Below, in pieces: positions 5,100-8,127 of a stretch of 8,127 bases of DNA (positions within the stretch are counted from its first letter, which is position 1; every line of letters begins with the position of its first letter). Made by a program: the position numbers and the translations under genes. The notes under the pieces are model-generated. The model saw nothing but the letters and a program-made list of their open reading frames with translations. It ran no database searches and was not told the origin of the DNA. Where the stretch lies: contig CANQIG010000077.1 in the NCBI GenBank assembly GCA_947623765.1, forward strand, positions 1 to 8,127, in the 5' to 3' direction. Origin of the DNA: an uncultured Clostridia bacterium (GTDB lineage: Bacteria; Bacillota; Clostridia; Oscillospirales; Acutalibacteraceae).

Positions 5100-5809
5100 C
5101 AGTGGACCAGCGCCGCGAAGTCCTTCCGGCGCAGCTCCGCCGCCTCGCGGCACGCATCCTCGAACGCGAGCGGCACGTCGCCCGCGCCGAGCTCCCTAAG
5201 GAGATGTCTCGCGAAGTCTGGGTTCAGGATCAAGATCGGCCCGACGAGGTACGTGCCGTAGAAATTCTTGACGCGCACGCCCTCGAACAGCGCCTTTTTG
5301 TTCAGCCCCACGCCCTTCACCTTGCGGAACAGCCCGTATTCCGCGTTCTTCGGGTCCGGGGTATAGGCCATCGTGAACTGCGTCTTGAAGCCCATGATCC
5401 CGATCTCGCCGAACGTCCCGACGAAAACGCTGTTGTGCCGGTGCATCATGTCGCGCTTTGCGGTCATGCGGAACACGCCGAGGCCGTCGAGCTTCGAGCC
5501 GTCCTCATTTTCGATCGCGTCGCCGAAGATCTCCATCGCGTTCCCCGTGCAGAGGAAGTGCACGCCGCGCTCGACGGCGTTTTTTACGGCCTCGCGGTGG
5601 GGCGTCAGCCGCTCGAGCACGCGTTCCTGCGTGCGCTCGGTCATCGGGCCCATATAGACGAGGTCCACCGGCTCGGAGAGGAACTGCGGCGTTTCGTTGA
5701 GCGGCGTGCGGAGAAACTCCGCCTCGGGCAGCGTCTTCTCCAAAAATACCATGTTGAACGGGTCCCCAAAGAGGTTGCACACCTCAGGGTACAGGATCTC
5801 AATGCGCAC
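5099..5809 (-). CDS. GatD-like type 1 glutamine amidotransferase (MurT partner), catalytic His not conserved
   Basis: This 236-residue protein has the CobQ/GatD class I amidotransferase layout. GatD normally hydrolyses glutamine and feeds ammonia to MurT, which amidates the D-glutamate of lipid II on the cytoplasmic side of the membrane. Seen here are the start MRIEILYPEVCNLFGDPFN, VDLVYMGPMTERTQERVLE (48-66), the nucleophile-elbow region GVHFLCTGNAMEIFG (82-96) with Cys87, and KNFYGTYLVGPILILNP (181-197). In characterised GatD proteins the last motif reads about TYLHGP and supplies the catalytic His; here it is Val189. The GTG start at 5809 was chosen because GGGAGG lies 8 nt upstream and similarity begins there; it overlaps murT by 11 nt. 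The stop touches the glycosylase start. It may therefore be a non-glutaminase or altered partner of MurT. Confidence 0.8.
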   Translation of the reverse strand: MRIEILYPEVCNLFGDPFNMVFLEKTLPEAEFLRTPLNETPQFLSEPVDLVYMGPMTERTQERVLERLTPHREAVKNAVERGVHFLCTGNAMEIFGDAIENEDGSKLDGLGVFRMTAKRDMMHRHNSVFVGTFGEIGIMGFKTQFTMAYTPDPKNAEYGLFRKVKGVGLNKKALFEGVRVKNFYGTYLVGPILILNPDFARHLLRELGAGDVPLAFEDACREAAELRRKDFAALVH

Positions 5810-7190
5810 CGTCCGCGCCTCCCTTCTCCCCGTCGAAGCGCCCGTGCAGCCGCCGGACGGTGGCCTCTGCCAGGGGGATCGTGTAAATATCGTACAGGAC
5901 GTAGACCGTGTCCGCTTCCTCGGTGACGGCGGCGGGCGCCTCCGCCTCGTCGCGCATATGCCGCAGCTTCTCCGCGGGGATGCCCGCGAGCAGCGCGCGC
6001 ACATAGACGTCGGCGTGCCGCGCGCCGGCGGTCACCACCTGCACGATGCTCTCGTCGTTCAGGAATTCAAAGTCGGTGTCGTAATACCACGAGATGTTCT
6101 CGACGGTGTGCTTCGCGTCGAAGTAGTCGTCGAGGAACAAAATGACCGCCTTTTTCCCGGCGGCGTCCCGCACGTTCTCGAAGACGCGCGAGCACGCCAC
6201 GGGGTTCTGGCCCTTCGCGAGGTACCGGATGACGGTCTTCTCCCCCGCCTTCTCCTCGTGATACCGCGTTTCGGCGATGCCGTGATGCGCGAGGGACTCT
6301 GCGATCTGCTCGGGCGAAAGCCCGAAGGTCCTCAGCAGCGCGACCGTCGAGACGGAATTATAGATATTGATCGTGTCTTTATTCGCGAGCGGATAGACGT
6401 GTTCCCCGTCGGCTTCCCGCACGGTCAGCGTCATGCGCGTCGTGTCGACCGCCGTCGCGAGGAAATCCCGGTCCGGGGAGCGGTAGCCGCAGGCATCGCA
6501 GTGGACGCGCCCGATGTGGTGGTACCGCACGACGTCGTGCACGAGCGCGCCGCCGCAGACCGGGCAGGCCGCGAGGTCGTTCACGATGTTCTCCACCTTC
6601 GTCCTGTCGCCCTGCAGGGACTCGATTCCGAAATACACGCGCTCGTTTTCCGGTGCGAGCCGCGAGGAGAGCGGGTCGTCGCCGTTGAGGACGAGCTTCG
6701 TCCCCTTCGGGATCCATTCGTCGAGCAGACCGAGGATGAAGTCCGCGTGCGCGTTGCGCTTCTGCGAATCGCGGAAGATATTCGTCACGAGCAGGAGCTC
6801 CGGCGGGACATACCGGAAGGTGTGCGGCGCGGAGCGCTCGTCCACCTCGAACACGGCGTATTCATGCTTCGGCTTGCCCCAGAACCGGCTCTCCGCGAGC
6901 AGCGTGGAGGCGAGGCCGGTCGCGACGTTCGTGCCGAGCCGGTTGCAGATAAAATCCACGCCCGCGTCTGTGAGCACGTCCTCCACCATGTTCGCGGTGC
7001 TGGTCTTGCCGTTCGTCCCCGTGATGAAGACGACGTGCTTCGGCTTCGGCATCCGCGCGAGAAAGTCCGGGCAGAGGATGATCGCCCACGAGCCGGGCAT
7101 CGAGGTCCCCTTTCTGCCGACGAGCTTCACGGCGAGCGCCGTGGCCCGCGCGAACAGCAGGGCAAAGTAAAATCTCAGATTGCGTTTCAT
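5799..7190 (-). CDS. murT: MurT-like Mur ligase family protein (lipid II isoglutaminyl synthase, glutamate-amidating subunit)
   Basis: This 463-residue ATP-dependent ligase resembles MurT, which with GatD converts the iso-D-Glu of lipid II to iso-D-Gln. In order: a hydrophobic N-terminal segment (7-24), the Mur ligase P-loop FITGTNGKTSTANMVED (55-71), FEVDER (114-119), TNIFRDSQKRNAHAD (136-150), LNGDDPL (168-174), a Cys4 ribbon CPVC/CDAC (Cys209, 212, 231, 234) as in characterised MurT, NIYNSVST (275-282), and the C-terminal DUF1727 domain with LAKGQNPVACSRV (324-336) and LFLDDYFD and following (351-358). The DUF1727 loop that usually reads about DGRDVSWIWD is altered to DAKHTVENISWYYD. The ATG at 7190 follows AAAGGAG; open frame upstream of it crosses the promoter and is spurious. 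First gene of the operon. Confidence 0.88.
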   Translation of the reverse strand: MKRNLRFYFALLFARATALAVKLVGRKGTSMPGSWAIILCPDFLARMPKPKHVVFITGTNGKTSTANMVEDVLTDAGVDFICNRLGTNVATGLASTLLAESRFWGKPKHEYAVFEVDERSAPHTFRYVPPELLLVTNIFRDSQKRNAHADFILGLLDEWIPKGTKLVLNGDDPLSSRLAPENERVYFGIESLQGDRTKVENIVNDLAACPVCGGALVHDVVRYHHIGRVHCDACGYRSPDRDFLATAVDTTRMTLTVREADGEHVYPLANKDTINIYNSVSTVALLRTFGLSPEQIAESLAHHGIAETRYHEEKAGEKTVIRYLAKGQNPVACSRVFENVRDAAGKKAVILFLDDYFDAKHTVENISWYYDTDFEFLNDESIVQVVTAGARHADVYVRALLAGIPAEKLRHMRDEAEAPAAVTEEADTVYVLYDIYTIPLAEATVRRLHGRFDGEKGGADGAH

Positions 7191-7213
7191 ACGTCTGGTT
7201 CGCTCCTTTTTTC

Positions 7214-7234
7214 GCCCGCGCGGGAAGCGCGGGC
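7214..7234 (-). other. Hairpin in the murT 5' leader
   Basis: A perfect 8-bp stem GCCCGCGC / GCGCGGGC with a 5-nt loop lies in the roughly 70-nt murT leader, directly before the A-rich stretch and ribosome binding site AAAAAAGGAG. On the minus strand it is followed by A residues rather than T, so it is not a terminator. An effect on translation or mRNA stability is possible but not shown. Confidence 0.5.
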
Positions 7235-7268
7235 AGCGCCTGGGCCGAAAATGCCCCGCGCCATGGAT

Positions 7269-7297
7269 ATTATAGCAAACATCTCCCGCCCTTGCAA
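7269..7297 (-). promoter_or_regulatory. Promoter of the murT operon
   Basis: On the minus strand TTGCAA (7297-7292), a 17-bp spacer, and a perfect TATAAT (7274-7269) preceded by an extended TGC form a good sigma-A promoter. The expected start is near 7262, about 70 nt before the murT ATG. It should drive murT, the GatD-like gene, the glycosylase and the GNAT gene, since no other promoter is evident and the four genes overlap. Confidence 0.8.
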
Positions 7298-7318
7298 GCG
7301 TTTCCGACGATTCCATTG

Positions 7319-7380
7319 TTTCCCGCATGGGGAGAGAAAACCGGCTTTCGCGGGAAAACTTTCCCGCGCGCCCCATGGGG
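7319..7380. repeat. Nested palindromes between the divergent promoters, candidate operator
   Basis: A 20-bp palindrome CGCGGGAAA-AC-TTTCCCGCG (7349-7368) is enclosed by a second inverted repeat CATGGGG / CCCCATG (7326-7332 with 7371-7377). The half-site TTTCCCGC occurs a third time at 7319-7326, 41 bp (about four helical turns) from its direct copy at 7360. The cluster ends one base before the -35 box of the sugar isomerase promoter, a position suited to regulator binding. It lies between two divergent promoters, so a terminator role is unlikely. Confidence 0.6.
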
Positions 7381-7381
7381 C

Positions 7382-7410
7382 TTGATTTTTCGGAAAGAAG
7401 ACGGTACAAT
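7382..7410 (+). promoter_or_regulatory. Promoter of the sugar isomerase/epimerase gene
   Basis: TTGATT (7382-7387) and TACAAT (7405-7410) are separated by 17 bp. The predicted start is near 7417, leaving a leader of about 59 nt. The -35 box immediately follows the palindrome cluster, suggesting regulated expression. Confidence 0.75.
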
Positions 7411-7475
7411 AAAAAAGGAAAAACGGGAATTCCGGGAGGAATACCCGAAAGCTAAGATGCAGGAGGCGTTGCGTT

Positions 7476-8127
7476 ATGAAAACACTACCCGTCGCGGTGC
7501 AGGTCTATTCCGTGCGCGGCGATGCCGAGAAGGACTTTAAGGGCACGATGCAGAAGATCAAGGAGATGGGCTACGCGGGCGTGGAGCTCGCCGGTCTCTA
7601 CGGCATGGAACCGGAGGAGGTCAAGGCCGTGCTCGACGAGGTCGGGCTCGTCCCGGTCTCCGCGCACGTTCCGTTCGTGGAGCTCACCGCGGACATGGAG
7701 GGCACCGTCGCGAAGTACAAGTACATCGGGATGAAGTACATCGCGATCCCCTACCTCGCCGAGGAGGACCGCCCGGGCACCGAGAAGTTCTTTGAAAACA
7801 TCGAGACGATCAAGAAGCTCGGGAAAGTCTGCAACGACGCGGGGATCACCCTGCTCTATCACAACCACGACTTCGAGTTCGTCCGGATGCCGAACGGCCA
7901 GTACGGCCTCGATTACCTGTACAGCGAAGTCCCCGCCGATCTGCTTCAGACCGAGCTGGACATCTGCTGGGTGAAGGTCGCCGGAGAAGAGCCGGTCGAC
8001 TACGTGAAGAAGTACGCGGGCCGCGCGCCGGTCGTCCACCTGAAGGACTTCTATAAAGAGGGCAAGCCGGAGAATATGTACGAGCTCATCGGCATCGAGA
8101 ACGAAAAGAAGGCCCAGACCGGCAAGT
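7476..8127 (+). CDS. Sugar phosphate isomerase/epimerase (xylose isomerase-like TIM barrel), N-terminal part
   Basis: The first 217 residues are present; the frame is open to the right edge. The protein begins MKTLPVAVQVYSVRGDAEKD and shows the conserved stations of the AP-endonuclease-2/xylose-isomerase-like fold: MGYAGVELAGLYG (31-43) with Glu37, VSAHVPF (61-67), YIGMKYIAIPY (83-93), GITLLYHNHDFEF (123-135), ELDICWVKVAGEEP (159-172) and VVHLKDFY (186-193). The Glu, His and Asp in these motifs are the usual ligands of the catalytic divalent metal. Members isomerise or epimerise sugars and inositols (for example IolE-like enzymes); the substrate cannot be told from this part. An AGGAGG site lies 9 nt before the ATG. 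It is transcribed divergently from murT and probably starts a carbohydrate-use gene or operon. Confidence 0.9.
   Translation, partial: MKTLPVAVQVYSVRGDAEKDFKGTMQKIKEMGYAGVELAGLYGMEPEEVKAVLDEVGLVPVSAHVPFVELTADMEGTVAKYKYIGMKYIAIPYLAEEDRPGTEKFFENIETIKKLGKVCNDAGITLLYHNHDFEFVRMPNGQYGLDYLYSEVPADLLQTELDICWVKVAGEEPVDYVKKYAGRAPVVHLKDFYKEGKPENMYELIGIENEKKAQTGK

Noticed and set aside
5697..7385. 562-codon plus-strand open frame opposite murT and the GatD-like gene
   Set aside because: It is the antisense shadow of GC-rich coding DNA: Arg, Val, Asp and His rich, without family similarity, and lying over two well-supported genes.
7191..7409. N-terminal extension of the MurT open frame by 73 codons
   Set aside because: It crosses a good promoter and the palindrome cluster, and its sequence does not resemble the MurT N-terminus.
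7485..8039. 184-codon minus-strand open frame opposite the sugar isomerase
   Set aside because: The plus-strand frame encodes clear metal-site motifs of the isomerase/epimerase family and has a promoter and ribosome binding site; the antisense frame has neither.

Overview
The window looks like a chromosomal segment of a GC-rich member of the Bacillota, probably class Clostridia. The evidence is a groES-groEL operon under a perfect CIRCE operator, a MurT/GatD-type pair (the peptidoglycan amidation system of Gram-positive bacteria), strong AGGAGG-type ribosome binding sites, canonical sigma-A promoters with 17-bp spacers, and small PadR and XRE regulator operons. No species can be assigned from the sequence alone.

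Layout. (1) Positions 1-1114, minus strand: groES followed by the 5' part of groEL (running off the left edge), with a sigma-A promoter, a CIRCE operator at the transcription start and a leader of about 185 nt holding two strong hairpins. (2) Positions 1115-1742: no credible gene. About 500 bp of it is an imperfect tandem duplication built from four copies of a GC-rich core. (3) Positions 1743-3156, plus strand: a PadR-family regulator, a DUF2812 membrane protein and a small membrane-anchored protein, tightly packed, with a promoter, a candidate operator over the start region and a terminator. (4) Positions 3232-4061, plus strand: an XRE regulator overlapping a four-helix membrane protein, driven by a perfect-consensus promoter and closed by nearly the same terminator. 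A 64-bp direct repeat (2 mismatches) containing the terminator brackets this module. (5) Positions 7297 down to 4066, minus strand: a four-gene overlapping operon of a MurT-like ligase, a GatD-like amidotransferase subunit, a hypoxanthine/deoxyinosine-type DNA glycosylase and a GNAT acetyltransferase. (6) Positions 7298-7475: the remainder of the divergent intergenic region, with a cluster of palindromes. (7) Positions 7476-8127, plus strand: the 5' part of a sugar phosphate isomerase/epimerase, running off the right edge.

How the genes work together. GroES and GroEL form the heat-inducible chaperonin. The PadR and XRE modules are typical small regulator-plus-membrane-protein units whose signals and targets cannot be read from the sequence. 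MurT and the GatD-like protein should form a complex that amidates a cell-wall precursor, but the GatD-like subunit keeps its candidate nucleophile Cys87 and has Val189 where characterised GatD proteins have the catalytic His. That makes its glutaminase activity doubtful and is the most interesting protein-level observation here. The other notable signals are the module flanked by terminator repeats, the composite repeat beside groES, and the nested palindromes between murT and the sugar isomerase.
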